DNA of 64,000 nucleotides from Anaeramoeba ignava (Eukaryota; Metamonada; Anaeramoebidae): NCBI GenBank assembly GCA_028826165.1, contig JAPDFW010000055.1:79501-143500 (forward strand). The letters run 5' to 3'. Positions 42,901 to 52,955 of this stretch are shown piece after piece. Both the position numbers and the translations under genes were made by a program. The notes under the pieces are model-generated. The model ran no database searches. It saw only the letters and a list, made by a program, of their open reading frames with translations, and had not been told where the DNA came from. Position 1 is the stretch's first letter. Every line of letters starts with the position of its first letter.

Positions 42901-44783
42901 ATCAAAATGAAAATCAAAATGAAAATCAAAATCAAAATCAAAATCAAAATCAAAATCAAAATCAAAATCAAAATGAAAATCAAAATGAAAATCAAAATGA
43001 AAATCAAAATCAAAATCAAAATGAAAATCAAAATCAAAATCAAAATCAAAATCAAAATCAAAATCAAAATCAAAATCAAAATCAAAATCAAAATCAAAAT
43101 CAAAATCAAAATCAAATTCCAAAAAAATCTATTCAATTTGATATTTCCACAAATGATATTGAAAATTTTATGGAAAGAAAACCAAAACTCTCTAATCCTC
43201 TTTCAAGATCACAATCAGTATTAATTAAAAAAGATTTATCACCAAAATTACCAAAAAAAACAAAAAATAGTAAAAAACAAAGAGAAAAAATAAATTTCAA
43301 ATTTAAAAAGAAGAAAAAACAAAACAATTCAAAATAATCTTTATAATTCAATTTATTTTAAATATTAAAGTTTATAAAAGGCCATCAAAACCAGCTCCAG
43401 TTTTAAAACCAAATATTGATAAAAGACCCAAAGTTATTACTTTATATGATTATACCGCAGATGAAAAAGGATATCTTAGTTTTAATAAAGGTGAATTTAT
43501 TTTTGTTGAACAAAAAAATTCTGATGGTTGGTGGTTTGGTGAATTAAATGGTGTTCATGGTTTCTTTCCTTCAAATTTTATTCGAGAAATCAAAGGTTCC
43601 AGGAAAAAAGTATTTACTATTTAAATCATTATTTAATATTTAAATCAATTTAATCAATTTAATCAATTTAATCAATTTAATCAATTTAATCAATTTAATC
43701 AATTTAATCAATTTAAATCAATTTAAATCAATTTAATCAATTTAATAAATTTAAATCAATATTTAAATCAATTTAATATTTAATATTTAATCAATTTAAT
43801 ATTTAATCAATTTAATCTTTAAATCAATTTAAATCAAATTAATCAATTTAAATCAAATTAATCAATTTAATATTTAAATCAATATTTAAACCAATTTAAT
43901 CAATTTAATATTTAATCAATTTAATATTTAATATTTAATCAATTTAATATTTAATATTTAATATTTAATCAATATTTAATATTTTAATCAATTTAATATT
44001 TAATATTTAATCAATTTAAATTTAATATTTAATCAATTTAATCAATTTAATATTTAAATTAATTTAATCAATTTAATCAATTTAATATTTAAATCAATTT
44101 AATCAATTTAATCAATTTAATCAATTTTAATCAATTTAATCAATTTAATATTTAAATTAATCAATTAAATCAATTTAATCAATTTAATATTTAATCAATT
44201 TAATCAATTTAATATTTAATATTTAAATCAATTTAATTTAAATCAATTTTAATATTTAATATTTAAAATTAAATCAATTTAATCAATTTAATATTTAATA
44301 TTTAATCAATTTAATCAATTTAATATTTAATATTTAAATCAATTTAATCAATTTAAATCAATTTAATCAATTTAATATTTAAATTAATCAATTAAATCAA
44401 TTTAATCAATTTAATATTTAATATTTAATCAATTTAATCAATTTAATCAATTTAATCAATTTAAATCAATTTAATCAATTTAATCAATTTAATCAATTTA
44501 ATATTTAATATTTTAAATCAATTTAATATTTAATATTTAATATTTTAATCAATTTAATCAATTTAATCAATTAAATCAATTTAATATTTAATCAATTTAA
44601 TCAATTTAATCAATTTAATATTTAATCAATTTAATCAATTTAAATCAATTTAATCAATTTAATCAATTTAAATCAATATTTAAATCAATATTTAAATCAA
44701 TTTAATATTTAATATTTAATCAATTTAATATTTTATTTATTTATTAGATTGTTAGTAACCAAAAAAGTGGAATGCTTTTATGA
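36972..44783 (+). CDS. Long-tailed class I myosin (motor-IQ-TH1-NQ tract-SH3)
   Basis: Ten exons: 36972-37088, 37658-37842, 37920-38097, 38276-38438, 38943-39310, 39395-39746, 40658-41110, 41368-43269, 43371-43609 and 44748-44783, 3993 nt or 1330 residues, all phases consistent. Motor: [16 protein letters not shown]-loop [13 protein letters not shown] (about 102), switch I NNNSSRFGKYF, switch [18 protein letters not shown], actin-binding region [14 protein letters not shown]. The TEDS position carries Thr (KRGTTFNVP), so heavy-chain kinase control is plausible. One IQ-like segment (about 685, [12 protein letters not shown]), a TH1 lipid-binding domain (about 720-905), about 250 Asn/Gln/Glu residues with four IQFGY motifs, and an SH3 (ALYDY-type [38 protein letters not shown]). 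It acts at actin-rich membranes. The last exon ([11 protein letters not shown]) is least sure. Confidence 0.95.
37128..37650 (+). repeat. Myosin intron 1: ~30-40 bp units with TTGGAAAAACATTT
   Basis: About 14 units of the type GAAATTTAATTGGAAAAACA. The last unit supplies the acceptor itself (GGAAAAACATTAG). Confidence 0.8.
38439..38942 (+). repeat. Myosin intron 4: AAATAATTTAATTTAT array
   Basis: About 470 bases of 16-base units AAATAATTTAATTTAT or ...TTCAA, bounded by GTTTGT and ATATAG. Confidence 0.8.
39747..40657 (+). repeat. Myosin intron 6: CAAATTTTAAAT array
   Basis: A 911-nt intron made of 12-mer units CAAATTTTAAAT or CAAATTTCAAAT. The Asp-Leu-Lys-Phe frame on the minus strand is a shadow. 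Confidence 0.85.
41111..41367 (+). repeat. Myosin intron 7: AAAATT hexamer array
   Basis: 257-nt intron filled with AAAATT repeats and ending GTTTTTAG. Confidence 0.8.
42660..43115 (+). repeat. Coding AAAATC/AAAATG hexamer array in the myosin tail
   Basis: Hexamers AATCAA and AATGAA encode Asn-Gln and Asn-Glu. Four copies of a longer unit encoding IQFGYRN or IQFGYQN interrupt the first half. Confidence 0.9.
43610..44747 (+). repeat. Myosin intron 9: TTTAATCAA array
   Basis: A 1138-nt intron of nine-base TTTAATCAA units mixed with TTTAATATT. It separates the SH3 exon from a 36-nt terminal exon. Confidence 0.85.
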
Positions 44784-44799
44784 TTTTATTTGTTTTTTT

Positions 44800-44862
44800 T
44801 TTTGGATTTTTTTTTTGAAAATCATTTTTTTGAAAATCATTTTTTTGAAAATCATTTTTTTC
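44800..44862 (+). promoter_or_regulatory. Three 16-bp repeats, each carrying TCATTTTTTT
   Basis: TTTTTTTGAAAATCA recurs three times at a 16-bp period directly before the VPS9-like ATG (44892). Here the initiator-like element is part of a tandem repeat. Confidence 0.5.
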
Positions 44863-44891
44863 TTTTTATATTTTTTTATATAAACAAAAAA

Positions 44892-47310
44892 ATGCAAAAC
44901 AATATTTTTCCTTTTTCTTTTTTACTTCCAAAAATTGAAGAAAGAAAAACTAATTCAATTCAAGATCTTCTTGTTGTATTTGAAGAAAATTATAAAAGGA
45001 ATTTTTTTACACTTTCAAAAAAAAAAGGAATTTTTAAAGAAAATTTTGTTTTTATTTTTAAAACAAATGAAGAAGAACAAAATTTAATTGAAAATTTTAT
45101 TCAAGGAAAAGAAAAGGAAAAATTATTTGAATTTAAATCTCAAAAATTTTTCAAAATGAAAAAGAAAATTAAAAGAAAATTTAAATTTGAAAAATTAAAC
45201 TTTGAAAATAAAATGAAAATGAAAATGAAAATGAAAATCAAAATCAAAATCAAAATCAAAATCAAAATGAAAAATGAAAATAAAAATTGAAAATGAAAAT
45301 GAAAATCAAAATCAAAATCAAAATCAAAATCAAAATCAAAATCAAAATCAAATTCAAAATCAAAATTTAAATGAAAATCAAAATGAAAATCAAAATGAAA
45401 ATCAAAATCAATTTCAAAATCAAAATGAAAATCAAAATGAAAATGAAAATGAAAATCAAAATGAAAATCAAAATCAAAATGAAAATCAAAATCAAAATCA
45501 AAATCAAAATCAAAATCAAAATCAAAATCAAAATCAAAATCAAAATCAAAATCAAAATCAAAATCAAAATGAAAATCAAAATCAAAATCAAAATCAAAAT
45601 CAAAATCAAAATCAAAATCAAAATCAAAATCAAAATCAAAATCAAAATCAAAATCAAAATCAAAATCAAAATCAAAATCAAAATCAAAATCAAAATATAA
45701 ATCAAAATCAAAATCAAAATCAAAATCAAAATCAAAATGAAAATCAAAATCAAAATCAAAATGAAAATGAAAATCAAAATCAAAATCAAAATCAAAATCA
45801 AAATCAAAATCAAAATCAAAATCAAAATCAAAATCAAAATCAAAATCAAAATGAAAATGAAAATGAAAATGAAAATCAAAATCAAAATGAAAATCAAAAT
45901 CAAAATCAAAATCAAAATCAAAATCAAAATCAAAATCAAAATCAAAATGAAAATCAAAATCAAAATCAAAATCAAAATCAAAATGAAATTGAAAATGAAA
46001 ATGAAAATGAAATTCAAATTCAAAATGAAAATCAAAATCAAAATCAAAATGAAAATCAAAATGAAAATCAAAATCAATTTCAAAATCAAAATGAAAATAA
46101 AGATGAAAATGAAAATGAAAATGAAAATGAAAATGAAAATCAAAATGAAATTGAAAATCAAAAATTTTCAAAATCAAAAATCAAAATCAAAATCAAAATT
46201 TCGGAGAAATGAAAATCAAAATCAAATTTCAAAATCAAAATTAAAATGAAAATTCAAAACCAAATCAAAATCAAAAAAATCAAATTCAAAATGAAAATGA
46301 AAATGAAATTTTCAAAAAAAAATCAAAATCAAAATCAAATTGAAAATGAAAAAAAATTCAAAATGAATCAATCAAAATTTCATCATTTTATTTTAAATGA
46401 AAATTTCAAAATAAAAATATCTTGAAAGATTATAAAAAAATTCAATCAAAAATTTAAATTCTTAACTTTTCATGAAATTTCCCAAATTGATGAAATTTTC
46501 CAAAAATTTAATCAAAATCAAATTGAAAATAAAAATTTAAGTGAATCAATCTTTCATCATTTTATTTATGAAGATTTAATAAAATATCTTGAAAGAGAAA
46601 ATGAACCAGAAAATCAAAAATTTATTGAAACTTTCCAAAAAATTAAATTTTTACAAAAATATTCAGAAAAACAATTTAAAATCAATGAAGAAAAGAAGAA
46701 AGTAATAGAAGATAATTTACAGAAATTAAATCAAATAAAAACTCCATTAGGAAAAATTGAATTGATTGAAAAAATACTTTCTAATTTTTTGAAGAATTTT
46801 GAAGAAAAAAAAAAAGATTCAAGATTGCTTTGTTTTATAGGTTTAATTGGATGTTCAAATATCAAAAATATTCAAACAAATTTAAAATATATTGTTCTTT
46901 TTTGCGATCTTTCACAAAATCCAAAATATTTACCATTAAAAGAAGAAATTGAAATGATTTTAAATTTGGATCAAAATTTTCAAAATCCAAAATTTTCAAA
47001 AGAAATTCGAGCTGAATTTCTTGTTCGTAATTTAAATGAAAATTTACAAAGAAAGGAATACAGAAATAAAAACACAATCTCTTATGCTTTTGAAATTTCT
47101 GATTTTGATACTTTTCAAGAAGATTTAGAAAAAGAAAATGATAAAGAAAAAAATGATAAAGAAATTGAAAATGATATTTTGAATAAAATTTCTCCATTTG
47201 ATTTTCAAGAAGTTTTTGAAGAAATTATGGAAACTTTTAAAGATTTTGAAGGAGAAATAAAAACAGAAGAAGAATTAAAAGAAGAATTAAAAAATTTGAT
47301 TAAATTTTAA
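44892..47310 (+). pseudogene. VPS9-domain-like protein gene, interrupted by frame changes
   Basis: The first frame (44892 to about 45200) encodes about 105 residues (MQNNIFPFSFLLPKIEERKT...). The frame then changes twice within a repeat tract, at about 45208 and 45270. A long Asn/Gln/Glu frame runs to a TGA at about 46212, and after some 190 bases with stops in every frame a coding frame resumes (from about 46410) and ends at 47310. The last part has KTPLGKIELIEKILSNFLKN, SRLLCFIGLIGC, TNLKYIVLFC and KYLPLKEEIEMIL, which resembles a VPS9 domain (Rab5-type exchange factor) in order and spacing. No GT donor lies where an intron would be needed. I read a decaying gene, or a real gene damaged by assembly errors in the repeats. 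The VPS9 call is tentative. Confidence 0.5.
45205..46200 (+). repeat. Coding-type AAAATC/AAAATG array of about 1 kb
   Basis: Nearly 1 kb of AATCAA/AATGAA hexamers. All three plus frames and two minus frames stay open as dipeptides, so frame alone proves nothing here. It is the longest such array in the window. Confidence 0.9.
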
Positions 47311-47443
47311 AGACGAAAAGAGAATTATTTTTTTTGTTATTTAAATTCTTCTTTTTTGAAATAAAATTTTTTTAAAAGAAAAAGAAAAGAAACGAATTAA
47401 AAGAATATTTGATTTGAAAGAAGGAAATGAAAGGGAAAAAGAA
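47311..47443. other. Convergent gap
   Basis: AT-rich, A-rich sequence between the stops of the VPS9-like gene and VPS52. No TCATTTT cluster, as expected for a region with no start. Nothing else seen. Confidence 0.4.
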
Positions 47444-50400
47444 TTAGTCAATAAAAGTACTGCAAATATTTTTAACTTCATGTCTTATTGTTGCAATATT
47501 TGTTGTTAATTTTGTAAAACGAGGATCATTTCCAAACATAACTTTAATTAATTCTAAAGATCTTGAATAATAAAACATTAATTGAGCAATAACTAATCGA
47601 AGAGCAGCTGATCCATTATTATAATTGCTAAATCCTGTTAAGATTTCTTCATTAATGCTTTTGATAGCGTCTCTCCAATTGTTGGAAAAATTTTGGAGAA
47701 GTTTTTCAATAATTTCTGCTTTAACTAACGGTTCTTTCAATTTTTTTAATGATTTATGAATATTTTGTGATATTGAAAGAGATGGATTTTTTTCATTTTT
47801 TTGGTTTTCTTGAATTTTTTGAATTTGTCTATTTTCTTTAATTTCTTTATTTTCTTTATTTTCTTTAATTTCTTTAATTTCTTGATTTGTTTCAATTTTT
47901 TCATTTGTTTCAATTTTTTCAATTTTTTGATTTTTTTCATTTTTTTGATTTTTTTGATTTTTGTTTCGATGGCTTCTTTTCTTCCTTTTATTTCCCTTCT
48001 TTTCCTTCTCCATATTTTCTGCAATTGCAAATTCAGTTGTTTTTACAAACCTAATCAATTCATCAAAATAATCTCTCAAAATTTCTTCTGAATAAATTGT
48101 TCTTTGTTCTTCTAATAAAATGGTAAATCTTTCTGATTCTTCAGAAACAATTTGGTTCTGTTCCAAAACATTCATGATCAAATCATAATTGTTGATTAAA
48201 AATAAGGCTTGGACTTTCAAGGAATCAAAACTTAAAGCGAATTTGTTTAAAAAATTCTCAATTTCCAAGCGCAAAGTATTAAGAGGCGCAATAATATTTT
48301 CAGATTTGAAAAACTTGTTTAATTTTAAAAGAGAAGTTGTGAATTCAATGTATTTTCTTGTGAGAAAATGCGGAGGAGTTCCGCCAGTGGCTAACTTCAA
48401 ATCCGCTGTTTTTTTTGATTTTTTTGAACTTGTATTCTTTTGGGGAAAAGCAGAATTTTTTCTTGATAATTTTGACATTTCAAAATCAATATTTGTAGAA
48501 AGAGTAGAAGATAAATTTTGAACACTAAGAATATGGTCATCAAAAATAGCACGGAATCGTTGCCAAAGAATAGATTCCAAATTTTGGAAATATTGCTCAA
48601 GAATCGTGTTTTTTTTCTCTTGCATAATTGCACGACTTCTTTGAATAAGTTGAATCATAATAAATATTCCAATTGCATCATAATTAGTGTTAAAATATCG
48701 AGTGAATTCTTCCTGCAAAAATAAAATAGAGTTTGAAAGCACATTTACAGAGATGTGTGCGCTGTTGAAAAATTGGATGCTAAACATCAATTCATTATCA
48801 GCCATTTCTGCTAAAGAGCAATTAATGCTGCTGAAGATGTCCTCGTAGTTGTGTTTGATTTTTTTTTGGATCGAATCCTTAATGTTTATTGTTTGCGGCT
48901 TTTGTTTTAAAATTTCAGCCCGCACTCCAAGCGTAAATACATTAGTGTACATCTTCGAACTCTTTACATTTTTTGAGACGTTTTTCTTTCCAAGAAGATC
49001 ATTGCTTGTTGCCGATTGTTTGATGATCTTTTTGGACGATCTTGTGTAGGATTTGAAATATTCTTGGTAATTTTTGCCAATTATTTCCGTGTATAAATTG
49101 CAAAGTTCTTCGTAGATTTGCTTGGAATAAGCCTTGATAAACCGCGCGAATTCTGAATACTTTGAAATTAGTTCTTGTTTAAGTGAATCATGATTTTGTT
49201 GCGGTTTTTTAAAGAGTTGGAATTTTCTTTCCAAAAAAATTTTCAATCTTTCTGATGATTTTTGGCAAACTTCCCTTAATTTAGGGATACTTTCATTTAT
49301 AGAAACCACATTTGTTTGGGAATGGTGTGTTTCTTGTGTTTGATTATTGTTGTTATCCTGTTGCATTTCAATTGGTTTTGGAGTGAGAGTATTTTCATTT
49401 TTTTGGTTGAAATTTTTTTGGTAAAAAAGAAAGTTCATTTTATTATCCAAAATCTTCAAAAGCTGAATATAATTTTGGTCGATTTCATCATAAAGAATTT
49501 TGGAGATTAAATTTTCTGAAATTTCTACATTTTGGATAAAGTTTGTTAATTTTGCTTCTATTTTTCTTCTGTTGACTAATTGCACATTCATTGACATGCT
49601 TTCTTCTTGAAGTGTTTTAATTTCTGATGAAATGGATCCTAAATTGATTTGAAATCCGTTGAGCATGATTTCCATTTTTGAAAGAATTGAATCGCATTCT
49701 TTGATTTCTTGAAATAATTTTGCTGTGTTATCTGCTTGGTTCATGTAATCATCTATTGATTGTATTTCTATTTCGCGAAGTTCGTTTTCCATTTGTTTTG
49801 AGTATTTTCTGAGGTCTACTCCTTTTTCCAATGCGTTTTTAACTAGTGGTTCTTGTTGGAATTTAGTGATATCGTCTTTTATTTTCAAAATGAATTTTCA
49901 AAATGAAATAAATTTTAATTTTAAAATGAATTTTCAAAATGAATTTTAATTTTAATTTGAATTTGAATTTGAATTCTAATTTTAATTTTTTAATTTAAAT
50001 TTCAATTTTAATTTCAATTTTAATTTCTAATTTTAATTCTAATTTTAATTTTAATTTTAATTTTAATTTTAATTTTAATTTTAATTTTAATTTTAATTTT
50101 AATTTTAATTTTAAAATGAATTTTCAAAATGAATTTTAATTTTAATTTTAATTTTAATTTTAATTTTAATTTTAATTTTAATTTTTTTAAATTTTAATTT
50201 TAATTTTAATTTTAATTTTAATTTTAATTTTAATTTTAATTTTAATTTTAATTTTAATTTTAATTTTAATTTTAATTTTAATTTTAATTTTAATTTTAAT
50301 TTTAATTTTAATTTTTAATTTTAATATTAATTTTAATATTAATTTTAATTTTAAATTTTAATTTTAATTTTAATTTTAATTTTAATTTTAATTTTAATTT

Positions 50401-50890
50401 TAATTTTAATTTTAATTTTAATTTTAATTTTAATTTTAATTTTAATTTTTAATTTTAAATTTTAATAATTTTAATTTAAATTTCAAAATAGATTTCATGT
50501 AATTGTTAAAAAAAATTTACCATCCATTTCATCAAAACAAATATCTTGTGTTGTAATATTAAGATTTTCAAAATTAAAATCTTCAAAATTTTCCATAATT
50601 GATTTTTCATTTGAATTTTTTATAATTAAATTTGAATCATAATCAATTCTTTTCTTTTGATTTGAAATGTTTGAATCTTTTTGAAATAGAATTTGTTTGT
50701 CTTTTTCAAGTTTTTCATCATCACTATCGATATTATTATTTTGATTTAAATTTTGATTTTTTTGATTTTTTTGATTTTTTTGATTTTTTTCATTTAAATT
50801 TTCATTTTTTGAAAGATTTCCAAATAAAGCATTTCTTTGTTCTTCAATTAATTCATTATCCATTTCAATATCCAAATTATTATCAGACAT
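47444..50890 (-). CDS. VPS52: VPS52, subunit of the GARP/EARP tethering complex
   Basis: Two exons on the minus strand (50890-50521 and 49875-47444) give 933 residues. Exon 1 encodes an acidic, Asn/Gln-rich leader ending CFDEMD, joined in phase 1 to DDITKFQQEPLVKN. The VPS52 core is clear: VDLRKYSKQMENELREIEIQ, SIDDYMNQADNTAKLFQEIK, CDSILSKMEIMLNGFQINLG, ISSEIKTLQEESMSMNVQL, NRRKIEAKLTNF, then SEFARFIKAYSKQIYEELCN, FTLGVRAEILKQ, YDAIGIFIMIQLIQRSRAIM, RKYIEFTTSLLKL and FLINNYDLIMNVLEQN. VPS52 works with VPS51/53/54 to tether endosome-derived vesicles at the Golgi. A Lys/Glu/Asn/Ile repeat (about 47780-47960) is inserted near the C-terminus. The long exon is less AT-rich at 48350-49250. Confidence 0.93.
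49876..50520 (-). repeat. VPS52 intron 1: TTTTAA array
   Basis: 645-nt intron, mostly perfect TTTTAA repeats. Near the acceptor (49880-49960 and 50110-50130) are TTCAAAATGAATTTT units. Confidence 0.85.
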
Positions 50891-51006
50891 TTTTTCTTTT
50901 AAAATAAAAAATAAAATAAAAAAGGAAAAAAATGAAAAAAATAAATTTAATTTAATTAATTTTTTTTTTAAAACAAAAACAAAAACAAAAACAAAAAAAA
51001 AATTAA
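50891..51006 (-). promoter_or_regulatory. VPS52 promoter / 3' flank of the next gene
   Basis: On the minus strand TTTTTTTCATTTTTTTCC-type sequence lies about 40 bases before the VPS52 ATG. AACAAA repeats follow to the stop of the neighbouring gene. Confidence 0.4.
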
Positions 51007-52769
51007 TTAAATTTTTGAATTAATTAATTGAGCTTCCCAAAAAATTGATTGAGATTTAGAATCTGCAGCTGTTGTAATCATTACAATTGTGTTTGCTTTC
51101 AATTCTTTTGAGATTTGCTTGTCATAAACTTTCTTTAACATTTTTGTTGCTTGATTACTTATTGACCAAATGTGTAATATTTGTCTTTTAAATTTTGGAA
51201 ACTGAACGTTTTTATTTGAGCAAATTACTCCATAAAGTTTTTTTTCAAGTAATCTTTTAGCATCTTCTTCTTCAAAATCTGAACCTGGTGGAAATTTCAT
51301 TGCTCGTGTTACACTAACTCCAAGATTAACTCCTTTGATTGAAACTACATAATCTGTAATTTTACCTTCAGGATAATATCTAATTTCCTATTTATTTAAA
51401 ATTTATATTTAAATTTAATTAATTAAATATAAAAATTTTTTTTCCGATTTTTAAAAATATTTAAATTTATATTTATATTTATTTTATATTTATATTTATA
51501 TTTAATATTTATATTTATATTTATATTTATATTTATATTTATATTTATATTTATATTTATATTTATATTTATTATATAATTATATTTATATTTATATTTA
51601 TATTTATATTTATATTTATTTATTATTTATATTTATATTTATATTTATATTTATATTTATATTTATATTTATATTTATATTTATATTTATATTTATATTT
51701 ATATTTATATTTATATTTATATTTATATTTATATTTATATTTATATATTTTATAATATTTATATTTATATTTATATTTATATTTATATTTATATTTATAT
51801 TTATATTTTTTTTATATTTTATATTTATATTTATATTTAAATTTATATTTATATTTATATTTATATTTTTATATTTATATTTTGATTTATATATTTTACA
51901 TATTTTTATATTTATTTTTAAAAGTTTTTTTATTTTAAAGATATTTTCAAAACTTCAAAAGACATATATTCACTTTATATTTTGATTTATAAGTTTATAT
52001 ATTTACAGCATGTGCTTAAAAAAGTTTTATTTTAAAAGAATTTTTCAAAGCTTCAAAAAGACATAAATTAAATAATAAAAATAAATAAAATAAATAAAAT
52101 AAATAAAATGAAAAATTATTAATAAAATTATTTTTCCGAATTTTAATTTTAATTTTCAAAATGAATTTTAATTATTTTAATTATAAAAATAAATACCCTT
52201 CAGAAAGTGCAATTCTCCCAAGACGTTTGAAAGGCTTAAACACATTATAATGAGCAAAAGGGGAACGCCGCTGACTCTTCTCAATAAAACGAGGAGAAAT
52301 TTTTTGGGAAGAAGAAAATTGAATCAAAAGAAACGAATGATGGACAAGAGTATTTTTGGCAACAAATTGGACAACACCTGAGCGCTTTGGGGTAATCTTT
52401 GCCCTTGGATTTATTTGCTTTGGATAAACTACTTTCCCCGCTGAGCGAGGATATTTCACTTGTACTTTCGAGTTCGGAAATGATTGTTGTCGGTTGTTTT
52501 CCGTTATTTTTGGATCTTTCCCGAATACAATATCTTCCTTTATTTTCTCTTGGTTTCCAAACAAAATACTCTTTTCGAGAATCGCGAACCAACGATCGCA
52601 GATGATAATGCCGGCGTTGCAAGGAACAAATATGCGTCGTTGTGCTTGTAATTGTCGTTGTCGTTGTCGTGTTGTTGTTGTTGAGAATAATCGAATTTGA
52701 CATTGATGTAATTCTGTTGTTTCGTTTGCTTCGGTACATTGATTTGTTATTTTGTTTTGACATTGACAT
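51007..52769 (-). CDS. Unrecognised two-exon protein with a frame conflict in exon 1
   Basis: Exon 2 (51379-51007) encodes [60 protein letters not shown], then [20 protein letters not shown] and [14 protein letters not shown]. It is spliced in phase 2 from exon 1 (52769?-52197), whose lower part reads [57 protein letters not shown] and ALSEG. That frame has no ATG. The only nearby ATG (52769) is in another frame, starting [15 protein letters not shown] and passing through an Asn/Thr repeat. A one-base indel in the AAC/ACG repeat (about 52640-52690) would join them. The exon 1 coding segment is clearly richer in G+C than the surroundings. I do not recognise the family. Confidence 0.6.
51395..52190 (-). 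repeat. Intron of the 51007-52769 gene: TATATT array with two CGG boxes
   Basis: A TATATT array covers about 51460-51900. TTTTTTTTCCGATTTTT (51437) lies near the acceptor and TTTTTCCGAATTTT (52130) near the donor. The 130 bases from 51930 contain a near-duplicate (CTTCAAAAGACATA, 20-mer neighbourhoods at 51950 and 52045). Confidence 0.7.
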
Positions 52770-52955
52770 TTTTTTGTTGTAAGTTTTTAATTTAATTTAA
52801 TTTAATTTTAAAAAATTGAGAATTAAATAATAAAATAAAAAATAAAATAATAATAAATTTGTTTTTTTTTCAAAAGAAAAAATGATCAAAATATTTTTCC
52901 TTTTTAATTTGTTTTTATTGAAATACGTCATTTACTCAAGTTTACTAATTTTTTT

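Noticed and set aside
44784-44900. Start of the VPS9-like gene at an upstream Phe-rich ATG (44790)
   Set aside because: The extra residues only translate the TTTTTTTGAAAATCA promoter repeats; the ATG at 44892 begins ordinary protein.
45140-46177. Long minus-strand frame of Asp-Phe/His-Phe repeats
   Set aside because: Reverse reading of the AAAATC/AAAATG array; no non-repeat domain.
46762-47310. Independent gene starting at the ATG 46762
   Set aside because: The frame is open and protein-like for over 300 bases upstream of this ATG, and no TCATTTT element precedes it, so it is the end of a larger gene.
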